A stretch of 64,000 bases of DNA, taken from Rhyacophila brunnea (lineage: Eukaryota > Arthropoda > Insecta > Trichoptera > Rhyacophilidae). Shown here one piece after another: positions 45,743 to 58,752 of the stretch. The notes below the pieces were generated by a model. The model did not search any database. It saw only the letters and a program-made list of their open reading frames with translations, and was not told where the DNA came from. The translations under genes and the position numbers were made by a program. The stretch covers positions 124,001 to 188,000 of the forward strand of contig JAGYXB010001856.1 of NCBI GenBank assembly GCA_022495005.1, read 5' to 3'. Position 1 is the stretch's first letter. Every line of letters starts with the position of its first letter.

Positions 45743-47862
45743 GTATGTACATACTCAATCCACTTAATGTCATTTTTAGCGAATGAAAAAAGTCATGGCC
45801 ATTTTTAAATTATGTGGATTATACCTACACACAATGTTTTATCTTCCTTTCTTTTGTACAAATAAAATCGTTGACTTGTACTGTTTAGTTCTAGATATAG
45901 ATGACTAGTGAAAATGTTAATGAGAGGCGGAGAATGACTGAAGACTTCTTTTTTACGGTCGAGGCTTTTTATACAGTTGAATAGGCTGACAGATGGCGCT
46001 TGACAATTATTTATTGTCGCTAAGATCATGACTTTGATCAGCGTTTTTGTTTTATTCCAAATGATGTCATCTATTTTCAAAAAAAAAACAAACAAATTTT
46101 GTCTCTTCCCTACTTTTAAACCTACGTATTAAAATTAATTATTGTCGCTTTGGCACTTTTTGTGTCCACTCACTTCGCTCGATTTAGTTATTGGCTCCGA
46201 TGAGTTGAAAAATATTGGCGTTGTGATAGATATAGATTTACTGGTTACGTATATTTTTGTACCCCACCAATTCTTATATTATTTTGTTTCTGACATCCCA
46301 TAGGTGTATGCAGATCGTGTATTTTTACTCTTTTGAGTCTGCTTTCGCGTGTTTCTTATCACATGAATGTAAGTCAAGTATGTTTGTTCGTTCCTTCCAA
46401 TTTTGAATTTTTCCACAGACTAAGATAAAGTTTGCTCAGGTATTTTGGATTCGTTTTTAATTTGTTTATTCTTTTGTGTGACGATTACTGCTGTTAGAAT
46501 AGCTTTATATAATATGCTCAGATACAGTTATTTTATTATGATAGTCTCAATTCTTGTTTTTATTTCATGAAATTAGTGCCATTTCTCATTGATCCATGTT
46601 CCTAAATATTTATATTACGTCACACGTACAATGAACGTGTGTTTAGTTTTTGAATCTGTTAATAATTTTCTTTTGTGTTCAGTTTTTAAATACAAGTTGC
46701 ATTTATGGTTAGCTACCCACTAAATACTTTATAATGCACTGTTTAAATTTAATTTATATAAAACCACAGTATTAGGTAATAGATATCTACTATAAATCGT
46801 TTGTATTAAATAGTATGATTTACAGTTCAGTCATAAAGATGTAAACCATATTTTTTAACAGTATGCTGATTTGGTTTGCTTCCCAAATTGAAATCGCTTT
46901 AATTGGTTTGGCTTAAGAAGGCTGAATTTAATTTCCTGCAAGGGCACGATCGTACAGCAAGGAATGTTACATATTAATTACGATTTCTCTTAATTGCCCA
47001 TCGCTTTAGTTAAATTATTTAAATATTCAACATTAAGAATTTGAATGAGAAATATTTTGACAATGAAATAATAACCAGGAAATTGTGAAGTCGTTTGTGT
47101 ATAAACAAAATACGATTTTGCGTCATTAACTATAGAGTGGTACTTAAAAAATCGATAAGTGCTTAGAATATTTATGTAAGTACCTTAATCACAATAACAA
47201 TTTTCATGGTTCATGGAATAATGATTCAAAGCCACACAAAACAACGTAGACGTATTAATACCATGATATCAACTGTTAACTTCCTTTATTGTAACAATTT
47301 TTTCTTTCTACGTTAATCGAATGGTAACAAAATACAGTAAAGAAACGAAAATACATTTTTTGATGAAAGTGTTTAGTACCAATATATTTTGTATGGTATT
47401 TATTGAATATAATGAAGTAAAATTACATGGCTAGTACTAGTAGGTATATCATGCAATAACTCAGAAAGATCGCCCACTGCACAACATAAACACAAAATGG
47501 ACAACATCTCGGTACCTACTAGCAATAATAATTTCTAAAAAGGTATCAGCTATTAAAATCCACCAATCCAAAACTTCCAATTAAAAAACCAAACAGATAC
47601 AATTTATCCTCTCAAGATATTATGCTAGGTACTTATTTTCATACTACATAATAAATAATAACACTCAATAATAAGATGCCTTATTGATCGTATTGAAATA
47701 ATAAATTGTAATATTTATTTAACCCTAATATGACATTATCATCGATTATTGATATTATCCTATAATATAAGTCTACTGATATTTTTTTAGTAAAAATACA
47801 AATAATACTACTTACGTACACATGGAAGGGGGGGGGGTTAATAACAAAATAACTAGATACAT
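45743..47862. other. Intronic AT-rich DNA, nothing recognised
   Basis: A 96-codon minus frame (45805-46095) has no recognisable domain. A poly-G run lies at about 47828-47837 next to the LINE fragment. Confidence 0.45.
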
Positions 47863-48367
47863 GTCATCATCATCATCAGCCGGGGTCAATCCACTGCTGG
47901 ATGAAGGCCTCCCCAAGCTTTCTCCAACTCTCTCGGTCCTGTGTCGTTCGCTGCCACGTATTTCCGCCGAACTTTACCAGTTCGTCAATCCAGCGGCTTT
48001 TAGGGCGACCCTGTGGCCGTATCGTACCCCTTGGGTACCACTGGATGACTGCATTTGTCCAGCGGCCGTCCTTTCGGCGAGCAATGTGTCCCGCCCATCT
48101 CCATTTCAGCTGTTTGGCAACGTCTATTACATCGCGTACTCTTGTCTGCTTCCTAACCCATTCGTTCCTCTTACGGTCCTTTCGCGTGATGCCCAACATG
48201 CACCTCTCCATGCCTCGCTGTGTGACTCTTAGCCTTTGGACATCTCTCGTGTTGAGGGTCCACGTCTCGCAGCCATACGTGAGCACGGGTAGCACACATT
48301 GGTTGAACACCTTACGCTTAAGACATAATGGTAGGTCACTCTTGAAGATAATATTCAGACGATACAT
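47863..48367 (-). mobile_element. RTE-type LINE 3' fragment with (ATG)n tail
   Basis: A 5'-truncated element: the C-terminal coding region (47876-48367) followed directly by a short TGATGATGATGA-type tail at its 3' end (plus-strand TCATCATCATCATCA at about 47864-47878). RTE elements characteristically end in such short tandem repeats rather than poly(A). Confidence 0.8.
47876..48367 (-). pseudogene. RTE-type reverse transcriptase C-terminus
   Basis: A 163-codon open frame covering the last part of the polyprotein. Motifs: CVLPVLTYGCETWTL, then RLRVTQRGMERCMLGIT, a WRWAGHIARR block, GRPKSRWIDEL and a terminal RESWRKLGEAFIQQWIDPG. These are the conserved C-terminal blocks of RTE/BovB-like LINE polymerases in insects. 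The catalytic core and endonuclease are missing, so it is a dead-on-arrival copy, yet the remaining frame is intact. A 156-codon frame on the opposite strand is only its shadow. Confidence 0.85.
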
Positions 48368-48690
48368 GTAATATTACTTTTTCTTCTTCTTCATTGGGAC
48401 ATCATGACTGACTATCGTCATCCGGATAATTTGGGTGTTGAGCAGCCTTATTAGCATAAGAAGCATACGTCCCTAAAATGAATCGATATTATATACTTTC
48501 AACCAATATAACAATTAACATATTAACTTACGCCACACATTTTCCGAATGAGTTCACCCCCACCCCCCGTCTACATATCGCCCTAAATAATAAATTTTTA
48601 TATCATGGATATTTTTCGACCCCCTCCCATATCAATTATTTGTATGCACGCCAACTACTTATTGGTAATTCAATATAAGTAGGTACTGAC

Positions 48691-48970
48691 CACAGAACAG
48701 ATTAATAAATAGAATTCAGATAGGTACACTACATTTTGAATGTGTGAGTGTTCTATAAAAATGAAACACATATTATAGACGTGCAATAGTGTGTGTTGCA
48801 ACCATCAAATCATAAACCGAGAGCAGTTGTCAGAACGAAGGACAAGCTTAGAATGACGTATTCTTGACACGTGTTTAAGTTTATCCCATATTCTTCTACA
48901 ACTCGATATCGTTTGCCTGTTACTCCACACCAGTTAGGTATTTCAGTTCCCATTAAGTATGTGTTCCCTG
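48691..48970 (+). mobile_element. CACNGAACAG-family MITE, copy 2 (8-bp duplication)
   Basis: A 280-bp element from CACAGAACAGATTAATAAAT to GTGTTCCCTG. Flanks GTACTGAC (48683-48690) and GTACTAAC (48971-48978) are an 8-bp duplication with one change. Same orientation and interior words as 21194-21506. Confidence 0.86.
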
Positions 48971-49072
48971 GTACTAACCCAAGCACATTAGACCAAGTAA
49001 AAAGACCAATGCAGTAAATCAATAATAAAGTAGGAGACAAATGGCACGAAACATGTTGACATATAGCTACAT

Positions 49073-49430
49073 CATGGCCCCCACAAAGGGGGGCGGACAG
49101 GGGTCTATCCTAGGGACCCGGGCTCAGGAAGGGCCCGGCGTGACGAGTCGACCGATAAGTGAGATAAACACAGACCACCAATTTGCTCTAATAGTAAAAA
49201 AAAGTCTTGTACAGTAAAGATAGTACGATGCAATTTTTAACTGTGTGCCGATACTCGACAACTCCATAATTCAAATGGATGTACATATTAAAAATACAAA
49301 AAATCTCTAAAAATATACCTTAATTTTACCGTGTATACCAGCGCGTCACACTGCCTTTACCCTTAGCGATAGGTAGGGGGGCCGCCAAACATCCTAACCT
49401 GGGGGGCCGCTTCGGGATGTTTGGGCCATG
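49073..49430 (-). mobile_element. CATGGCCC-family MITE, copy 3 (8-bp duplication)
   Basis: A 358-bp element in inverted orientation relative to copies 1 and 2. Ends CATGGCCCCCACAAAGG and, from the right, CATGGCCCAAACATCCCG. Exact 8-bp duplication AGCTACAT (49065-49072 and 49431-49438). Confidence 0.88.
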
Positions 49431-49438
49431 AGCTACAT

Positions 49439-50430
49439 ACATAAAGAATATTAATATATATATATTATGAAAATTGGGAAACTAGAATTTATTATTTATA
49501 TCTATGTAAGTTTCTTGTATACCTACCTATTAAATTTCAACCATTGCGTAATACTCGTAATTGCAAAATAACACATTATTATTATAATACATAGGTACGC
49601 CCATACGCATTAGCAATATAGTTTTCCGGACATATCGTGACAGAAGTAAATAAACCAAGCCATTCTGTATCTACAATAAATACATTATTAAATGTATGCA
49701 ACTAAGCACCCACTTAGGGGCGGATGATATGTGAGTAGATGATTATTGCTTGTAATCACAAGATTGTTTTTTATAAAATAATAACATAGCAGAATAATCT
49801 GTGAAATAGTAACATTTTTAACTTAATTCTGTTGCCCAAGTACCCATCTCATATAGTGTGTAGTAGAATGCGACAAATTTAATTTAACTTGTTCTTGGCG
49901 GCGGCGTTCGTGTTGTTATCGAAATATCGTGAGAGTATTGCCAGGATTGGAAGATATAATTCCCTGCTTATTTGATAAAAACAGAAATATAAAATACAAT
50001 GACATAGGTACGGCATTCTTAACATATCTAAATGATTTAAATCACACGTAATGGTTGCACGGTGAGGGGAACGAATACGGAAGTGCAAGAAGGGATTTTA
50101 GTACACCAAGCTGCCGCACATCAAGTTAATCTTTTCGCATTCTAGGATTTAAATAATGGAATACTCAGATAGTGCACGTATATAATTGTATGATTTCCAT
50201 TTGATGGGTTAATCTGGTAAATTACTCAGCAATTAATATCCGTGAGGAGTGTCATTTAGATCTTAGTGCGTAGGCCAAATAGAATATACCTATTTACGTA
50301 TCGTATTATAAGGTCAGCTCCATCCAAATTCGTCGAATATTTACGAATATTGACGAATGGTTGTTTATACGGCGCGATAGAATGTTTGGTAGCAATACGT
50401 TAAGACAAAATCAGACGTTACGATAAAAAT
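49439..50430. other. Intronic AT-rich DNA, nothing recognised
   Basis: No exon or bounded repeat seen. Confidence 0.45.
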
Positions 50431-50788
50431 CACTGAACAGATTACGAAATATAATTCCGATAGGCTATATCCTAATACACTATATATTGACGCAGGGTTT
50501 TGAATGTGTGTGTGAGTGTCCTACGAAAATTAACCACGCATTATAGACGTGCAATAGTGTGTGTTTTGCAACCATTGATATATTAGTAATGGTTGCAACC
50601 TACAATACATCGATATTAAATTAGCGTCTGTGCATAAACCGAGAGCATTAAATTTTGTCAGTATTCGACGTATGACATATTCTTGACACGTGTTTAAGTT
50701 AATCCCGTATTATTACAAACTAGAGATCGGTTGCCTGCTTCTCCACACCCGTTAGGTATTTCTGTTCCCATTATTTCTAGGTTCCCTG
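50431..50788 (+). mobile_element. CACNGAACAG-family MITE, copy 3 (8-bp duplication)
   Basis: A 358-bp element from CACTGAACAGATTACGAAAT to AGGTTCCCTG. Flanks ATAAAAAT (50423-50430) and GTAAAAAT (50789-50796) match at seven of eight positions. Interior as in the other two copies, with a small internal expansion around 50550-50620. Confidence 0.84.
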
Positions 50789-50796
50789 GTAAAAAT

Positions 50797-53700
50797 GGAC
50801 ATTAAGTATATTATACGTGGTATGAATGGAGTTTAGTTTATTTATTTAATAAGTGAACATTACATGAACAGGACATGAAGTATATAAAGAAAAATGAGTG
50901 ATACAATCTACGCCATAAAGAATAATAAGTATTAAACTTAGATAAATATAATTATTTAAAACACAGTGTGATAAAAAAAATATACAAAATGATAATATAC
51001 GTTATGACTGTTATGAGTATAGGGAAGTACACCGAAGTAAGTTGATACATGTTCGTGATAATTTATTTGTATTTTATTATATATTTTAATATCAGTGACC
51101 TAGTGTTTCTTTAAAATAACTTAAATTATGGATATCTTTATCTAATGGTTGCATTTTGACCGCTTAAAAATACTATATAACGTAAAAAAATAGAAAATTA
51201 TATTTTAATTCTGAGCGTCTAGTGCGAGCACTTTGGGCGAGCACTAGCGAAATGGTCTATGGTCTCGAACATTTGTAGACGAATGCGTTCGCTCGCCCAC
51301 AAACCAAACGCAAGGCACGCGGCTTCATTTAGCAATGCAACGGGTGGCGTCTAGATGTATCTATAGTCTAAGACACCGACCCTATTTAAAGTATTTATAA
51401 AACAACGTCCACATAAAGTTTCACTCACGTAAGAGGAATTAAATACCCGAAACGATTTAGTTTAACATAGTTATTACCCTCCCAATTGGCATCACCAATG
51501 GCATCTTCATATGAGGTACACAGGGATATCGAATTTTTGGAAAATTTAATTCTCGACAATCGAAAATGAAATCGAGAATCGACCTAGTTTGATTATGCAT
51601 TCAGACCAAAGTTACTTTGTAGGATTATAATTAACATTAATTGTCATTTGCAAATATATCTAATAGGTATAAATACATAATATTATGTAATATAATGTTG
51701 TTAGTTAATTTCTTTCGTGGGTAATAAAATGTATCCATAACACGGTTAGGAACGTTGATTTTTTTAAATACCTAAAATTATGTAATTATTGGCAAATGCA
51801 CAAAATTCTTTGTAAATTGTACAGGGAAATTACTATGTAAGTGTAAGAGCTACACAAACAATCTATACATAGGCCTTGCCGAGGTGAAGTTTTACTAAGC
51901 CGCCAAAAAATACCGAAATACCGATCCGTTGAGAAATGATCTCGCAATATTGAGTCGTTATCTAATAATTGTTTTTTGCTTGCATGCTTCGGGCGCCTGT
52001 TGGTATTTTAGAAGACCTCGATATAAAAACAGCCAGTTGAAAAGTTTTTGATTTTATTAAAATTGCATTTCCCGTATATTTTTAAAAACATTCCAACGAA
52101 TTACGAACGCTTTTTGTGAGATAGTCAATCCATGGGAACGCGTTAAGAATTTTGTTACTTAATTGAATTAAATGGTGAAGTAGGTAATCATTTTTATCGA
52201 GATCAAATCTTAGTTTGTTGGTAACTAGTGCATTTCCGTTTAACGGATACTTATAGGATCTTTACCGGTGAACATAATTCTAATAACGTTTGAAATAGCT
52301 GTAAACAAAGATTACCTACTTGATTATTTCCTCTAATTTATCTACGTTACGTTAGTTTAATAACCATTAAACTACTATTTTCATCTTAAAAAATTAATAG
52401 CATCAACCTCACATTTTTGTCAAAATGGATTACGCTTTCTATAGTGACAGTATTTAATAACCGTTGACAATGACCTTCTAAGATAAATATCCCGATTCTG
52501 ATCATTATCAAATCATGTGAATTTAATAGTAGGTATTTATTTCGTTTTATTTAATTTAATAAAGTATTTAATTATATCTTATTCCATCACTGTATTTTAT
52601 GTGTAGAAGTATCACCTGTCAAAAACTTTATGTTGGAAGAGGCGTTCATGTCATGTTCACACAATATGTAATTAAGGTTAATTTTTTTTAAATCAGTATT
52701 GTAATTGTAAATAAAGGTTGGTTTAAACTTAGATCATTCAGTTAACTCCGTTTTCCAAACTGATGCCTTATTCATCACAATTCTAACGATCGTGACAACC
52801 CCTAGGTGGGTTCTGTCTCCCTGCAACATTTCTATCCATATGTACATTCCCACAGTGACTATTCTCTAATATTATATGATTTTAATAGATTTTAGGCATC
52901 AGTGTCTCTAACCAGCCAGCTGTTTTACGCCGTCTTTTCTGTCTTGAAAACATTCGCTATAATATTTCGCCATATTACAGTTCACTGTGAGCTGCCGTGC
53001 CGGAAAGAGACGGCAGTATTCAGTATATCATTGAGATCGAAAAATGACGCATTGTATATAAGCATTGCAGACAGAATGTTCCAATTTTATTAGATTCAAC
53101 TATAACATTAATCGGGTAAGTGAAGGTCTGTGGCACCGAGAGGTTTGGAAAATTGTGCTTGTGCGATAAACCGCCATGACAATATGAATTACAATGGATA
53201 TTAGATACAATACAACAATAGCCATTTTGACGGGTTTTTTTATGCTTCGATTATTTTTTAAATAAGATGTCGATAATTTCTAACGAAGTGATCGCATCGT
53301 TTGCTTCATTGAAAACTGCAACTGCTCTCAAAATGTAATTTATTTGTATTTGTTCCTACATTTGCCGCCCTTTATAATGACAGTAATGTTCCAATTTTAT
53401 TAGATTCAATAATAACATCGATAGGTATCATAAATAATATCTGATAATAACTCTGTCGTTATTATCGGATAAGTATTTGATACTTAGAAGCACCTACTTC
53501 CTAATCTATGATATATTTACATACATATATTGCCTAAAGTCAATTCAAGTTCAAACAATTTAGAATATGAAGCTCTAATTAATATTAACCGACTGATTCA
53601 AATTGCAGACAATCTACTCAAAATAAGTAAATACCTACCTTAGAAGTGATGAGATTGTTATTACTGGAAAGTGAAATGAGTTACTGGCCCTTTCTCTCAT

Positions 53701-54292
53701 ATTATCAAAATATTTTAATGTCAAACGACTGTCCAAGTCCAAGATTCAACTAACACAAAACAACACCTAACATGTACATGTCGTGTTGATAAGAGTGGTT
53801 TTCAACTTTTGTAATAATAAATACATTCATGGACAGCAATGGTAGAAATAAAAATATCATGTAATCTAAACTTATAAAATATAAATCCGAACAGTAAACT
53901 AAAATTATAATTGATTTAATTTATATTCATTTCCATTTGAGCATTTTGTCGCGACTCTGGTTTCGCCATCACTATTCACTTAAACCTAAAAAAAATATCG
54001 ATAATATTTCTTTATAATCCAAATTAATTTATGAAAACATTATTATAAAGTGAAGAAGGAAGTTGAAAAATCTGTTTCGAAATATCATATAAGCACTAAC
54101 GTAATATACATATTTACCCACTGTAAAAAAAGCAAAGTATTAAAATGTTATCATTCGCACTAGAATAATTAAGATTAGGTAGGTACATTACGTTACATGA
54201 TACCGAAAATTACACACACCTATCGGTCGAGTTATCAAAAATTTACCTTCCCGGTTTCGTTTCACATAATTTATTTACATCTGAAAAAAGGG
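50797..54292. other. Intronic AT-rich DNA with a GC-richer patch
   Basis: No gene seen. Positions about 51205-51365 are GC-richer, with repeated GCGAGCACT- and TCGCTCGCCC-like words, possibly an old repeat without visible ends. The rest is AT-rich. Confidence 0.4.
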
Positions 54293-54980
54293 GTGAAACA
54301 AAACAGAACAGTGACAAAACAGAACAACGATAATTAATATAACTATGACATTTCAGGAAAATAAATTTAATATTGAAATTGTCCTATCTCTATTATGTTC
54401 AAAGATTTTTAAAAGCACAGATTTTCAATACGCCATAATAAATCAAATTATATACATACTTTCTGCATTCCTAATCGCTAGAAAGCCTCAAATAAACGGG
54501 ACTTTGCCGGCAAGCTTAGGATATCTCATCTTAATCAATATAATATGTTCAACATGATTGGGTGACTAGTTACAACGAAACAATGACCTAACCTAACATA
54601 ACCTAAATAGATTCCACAAAAATTATTATTTCATTTTTCCCCTGGCTGTTCTGTTTTGTCACTGTTCTGTTCTGTCATTTTTTGTTTTGTCATGTTCTGT
54701 TTTGTCCGGTTACAATCGCATTATAACAATTTCTGTATGTAGGTAGTGTTTTTTTGTGAACACAGAAAAATAATTGCAAACATCAGAATACCGCCAATTA
54801 AACGCAATGATGCTTATAATAATTGACAATTAAACCAAGTAGCTAAGTATTATAAGTCATCCAGTATTGCTACATTTGAAATATATATATATTTGTACGG
54901 TACGGTACGGTACGGTAAAAAAACAGAACATTAAGAAACAGAGAGGTGTCGAAACAGAACAGCCAGGGGAAAAATAAAAC
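54293..54980. repeat. Cluster of ACAGAACA words with inverted repeats
   Basis: Three sub-blocks repeat the words ACAGAACA and ACAAAACAGAACA: 54297-54330 on plus, 54645-54710 on minus (TGTTCTGTTTTGTC repeated), and 54920-54970 on plus. The second and third blocks also form an inverted repeat around CCCCTGGCTGTTCTGTTT / AAACAGAACAGCCAGGGG. A (TACGG)n run lies at about 54895-54916. No coding frame explains the pattern. Confidence 0.55.
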
Positions 54981-55861
54981 ATTCATTTAACACAATTCCT
55001 AAGGGCGTGCGAAGTAGGTAAGTACTAAAATCTACCCTGCCCTTCGATCGACCGGTCGATTGCGATCGTCGCGTTGGGCTTAGGTAGCTGCTATAGTATA
55101 CTAGTATACAATAAATAGATAGACCATGCAAAGTTCTTCTGGGCTATCACACATTTTATAAATAATTGATTATCAATGCTTTCTTTAGTCATATTCAAAA
55201 TTATTTACTTGAAAGGCCAATTTTGTATGAATAAATTATGATGTTTGCTTATTTTTGTCTTTTCTTATATTATGCACAGTCTACGACTGTATTATTTTCT
55301 CTATGATTGAATTTCATATTAATAATACATTTTACTTAAGTTATTGAAATTGAATTTGAATTAGATTTCTTACATGATTTCCGATTGTCGATGTTTTTTG
55401 CATGCTTCGTGCATCATGCAATAATTAAGAAAAGGCTGATTCATATTAGAGATGTTGTTTGATACTCTTGTTAGCTTCGATATTGTAATAAAATTCTCTC
55501 TTCCTTACAGACTTGATCTCTTCTATTTAGTTCCGCTGTTCATTATGAGCGAGCACGTTTTCATCTTACCATAAATGAAATTCGTGAAAGATTGATCTAC
55601 GTTTATAATAAAACTAATATTACATACAAATAATGCGTATCGGATTATTATCCATACATAATAGAATCGATAAAAATCATATTTTTGAGAAATTGCATTA
55701 AAATATGGTGAAAATTGTTACATTTTTATTCGTCATAGTTCTCATGATTGTGGTACTGTCGAATTCTTGATCAACTTTATCCATCTTTCGCGAATCGCAA
55801 TATTTCGCCTTTGGCAGATGCTTTGAGGTTTATCGTAGATTCATTCACTAATTGATATATC

Positions 55862-55935
55862 CATGACGCCCACGTGGGGGAGCTGACGGGGCTCTAGCCT
55901 GGGAGCCCGGGCTTAGAGCGGGGCCCCAGGCACAG
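55862..55935 (-). mobile_element. CATGGCCC-family MITE fragment, copy 4
   Basis: Starts CATGACGCCCACGTGGGGG and continues AGCTGACGGGGCTCTAGCC, GGGAGCCCGGGCT, which is the inverted right end of copies 1 and 2. The remainder is missing, and no right end or duplication is present. Confidence 0.7.
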
Positions 55936-56712
55936 ACACAGGAAAATAGAATACTGCGTTTGGTATTCAGTTCCTACAGTATCGAGGCATTGGTTCTATT
56001 TTCTATATTAGTATTTTGTAAAGGTGTGTCTATATTACTATCCTTTTTTAACACCAATGTTGTTGTAGTCTGGCCATATGTTATACTGATAAGAAATACA
56101 ATACGACTTGTTTACTTAATTTTATTTTATCTGATCGCCACAGTGTTCCTACAAGAGTTCTCGTACGAGTCATTATCAGTCATTCTAATCCACAGTTTCC
56201 CAAATTTGTTTGGCTCTCCGCCGCAATTAAATATACCCCCCCCCCCTCCCAGATGAAATTTCGATCTCTATCTAACTAAAGTAATAGTACATTCTCAGTA
56301 ATCTTCCGCTCGATTATCCGACAACTACTATAATCCGCCGTTATTTTTACTACTTTTGGAAACTTCTCCTTCATAAAATGTACATTCATCGCGAAGAAAG
56401 TAATGTAGGTACCAGGAAGGAAATTGCCAAAGAACCGCATCACTTATGCCGTGCTCCAATGTAACACACAAAATTAATATTTTGATCATAGGGAAAGCCA
56501 GGAATCATAAGCCATTCAAGAATATCTGCCTCACTGGCTGAGTCAAGTGATTGACTGTTTATTATTTAGTTAATAAACTTAGCTATATGTATAATTTAGT
56601 AAATACTTGATTTTGATTATAAATAAAACCATAATTTCCTAGTACAAATTTCTCAAAAAAAACTATTTTTACGAAATACCTATTTCAATGTTTACCATAT
56701 TTTGTATGTATG
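55936..56712. other. Intronic DNA with a poly-C run, nothing else recognised
   Basis: A 98-codon hydrophobic frame (55960-56256) ends in a C homopolymer run at about 56237-56247 and has no recognisable domain. I treat it as chance. Confidence 0.4.
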
Positions 56713-57533
56713 TGTTACGACGAATGTGCGAAATTGAATATTACATGAAATGGGCAAAATTTTGCCTAAATCATGAAAAATGCAAGCCCGTTGCCTTATT
56801 CATGAATTAGACAAAATATCTGAAGAGTGCGTGAATTCGGCAGTAATTTTTCTGCCTAGTTCATGTATTGGACAAATTAGATAGTAGCGCTACGGTGGTA
56901 TTTTTTGCAACTAAACTAAATATATCAAATGCTCATGCATTGGTCAAAATGTACATATTATCTATGGTCAAAATAGATGATCGCGCTCCGGTGGTGTTTT
57001 TTGCAACTAATCAAACTAAACAAATGTGTCAAAAAATGTCATTGATTATAATATAAAAATATACCAATCAATAACTACAATGACGTTCATATCCATTTAC
57101 TATGCGCAAAAAAAATCTAGAACTATAATATGATAACGGAAGAATTTTATTGAAAAGTATTTTCGCGATTTGATTCGTGCTTGGGTATCAAACGTGCAAT
57201 GGTCGATTGAATGTTTGTGATAGTTTGTTGACACTTGATAGCTAACCTCAAAATGGACATTCAGTTGAATAATTTAATTTAGAATTACAAAACCTAACCT
57301 AATAATAATAATATTATATTATGTCCAATTATAACTAATAAAACCATCCGTATTAAATTTACTTTTTCTTCTGTCATGTTGACAGTTCAAGAATTCCATA
57401 CCCTGGCGAATTCATGTACTCACCAGAAAATTTACCTAATTCATGAATAAGGCAACAGGCTTGACTATTACATGAATTAGCCAAAATTTTGCCCATTTCA
57501 TGTAATAGTTAATTTCGCACATTCGGTGTAACA
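56713..57533. mobile_element. TIR element with TGTTACRMCGAATGTGCG ends
   Basis: An 821-bp element. Left end TGTTACGACGAATGTGCGAA; right end complement TGTTACACCGAATGTGCGAA. Second inverted words ATTACATGAAATGGGCAAAA and TTATTCATGAATTA recur in both arms. TATG flanks each end (56709-56712 and 57534-57537), a possible 4-bp duplication. The left interior holds a roughly 110-base imperfect direct repeat containing CGGTGGTRTTTTTTGCAACTA twice. No transposase recognised. Confidence 0.75.
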
Positions 57534-57537
57534 TATG

Positions 57538-58752
57538 CACTATAATCCACCGCTTTCACTAATTTAACACTTGTCTGGCTTATGGGGTGGCGGATTACTG
57601 AGAGAGTACACGGCTACGTGTGTGTGTAATTTTTGGGTTTCAAAAAGCTTAACTACAAATAAAATGTGTGTATATATAGACACGCTAGATTTCTATAAGA
57701 CTAGTTTCTCAATAAATACAGAAATAATGGCCTTTGTTTTGATCAAAGTTATCTCATCAACGTGCTGCTGTAAACTCGTTTCAGTACATTTATTATACAA
57801 ACCTGTCAAATAATATGCTTTGTCACTTTTGACGTTAATTAAGTTTCCAATATGTAAGAATTGTTGGTAAATATAATTCTTTCGACTGTATGTTTCCATA
57901 GTCAAGTGGATAAGTTTATGTATATAAAATATTCTTGCAACCGATTTTGTTTAGTGTCTTCGTATTGGCCAATTGCTCCTCAACGCCCCCTACTGCCCCT
58001 GAGACCAGCAACGCTCCTTTGATTCCATTCAATTCAATTTATTTTTTTAACATATTGTGGACATTACAAATTATAAGTTTAAGACGTTCACAATATGACA
58101 AGAAACATTATTATAGAGAATGAAAAAAGTAATAATTAAAAAAATTTAAAAAGAGAACATAATATAAACATACAAAATCAGTTAAAATACAATTATATAT
58201 CTATAGAAGTTCAAAGAGGGACGCCAGAAAATCTGTAAAAGGTCTATGACGCGTCCCTCCAGCGCCCGTTTTTGGGAAACCGTGGTTTAATTCATTAAAC
58301 TCGACACCAATTCGTTTTATACATGCATCTAGTAACTATTTCGTACAGTGGTTTTTAACCATATCTGTTGTACGGTCCCTGAAAAGAATTTTTCACAACC
58401 CCGCAATTTTGTATTAATGTTATGGGGAGAGCCTGTTGTTTATTACACAATTTATCCACATGAAATGCGATAAAGCAAAAACATGTCCCATTGAATTTTT
58501 GTTGTCACTAACCGTGCATCAGCGCAATGATTTAAGAATGTTTTTTGTTAAGATTTGAATTAATAATGATGTCGAATGTCTTTCTGCGATTCTGGAAATA
58601 AGTCGCGTTGCACACCCGAGAACGTATCTAGTATAATCTATATTTCTCGCCTTAAAATGATCAACAATTCTATTGTGGTTTTCCCACCTAATTTTGATTC
58701 CATTTGTACGTCCTCCAACCAAATCTATCGTTGCTAAGACTATAATCTTCTT
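57538..58752. other. Intronic AT-rich DNA
   Basis: No exon recognised. A small inverted pair (GAGGGACGC near 58216 and GCGTCCCTCC near 58251) could be a hairpin. No repeat family match was made. Confidence 0.4.

Noticed and set aside
47822..48371. Plus-strand frames of 136 and 156 codons
   Set aside because: They are antisense shadows of the RTE reverse transcriptase fragment on the minus strand, which has the recognisable motifs.
55960..56256. 98-codon hydrophobic frame resembling a membrane protein
   Set aside because: T-rich codons give hydrophobic residues by chance. The frame ends in a poly-C run, and no family resemblance or splice context is visible.
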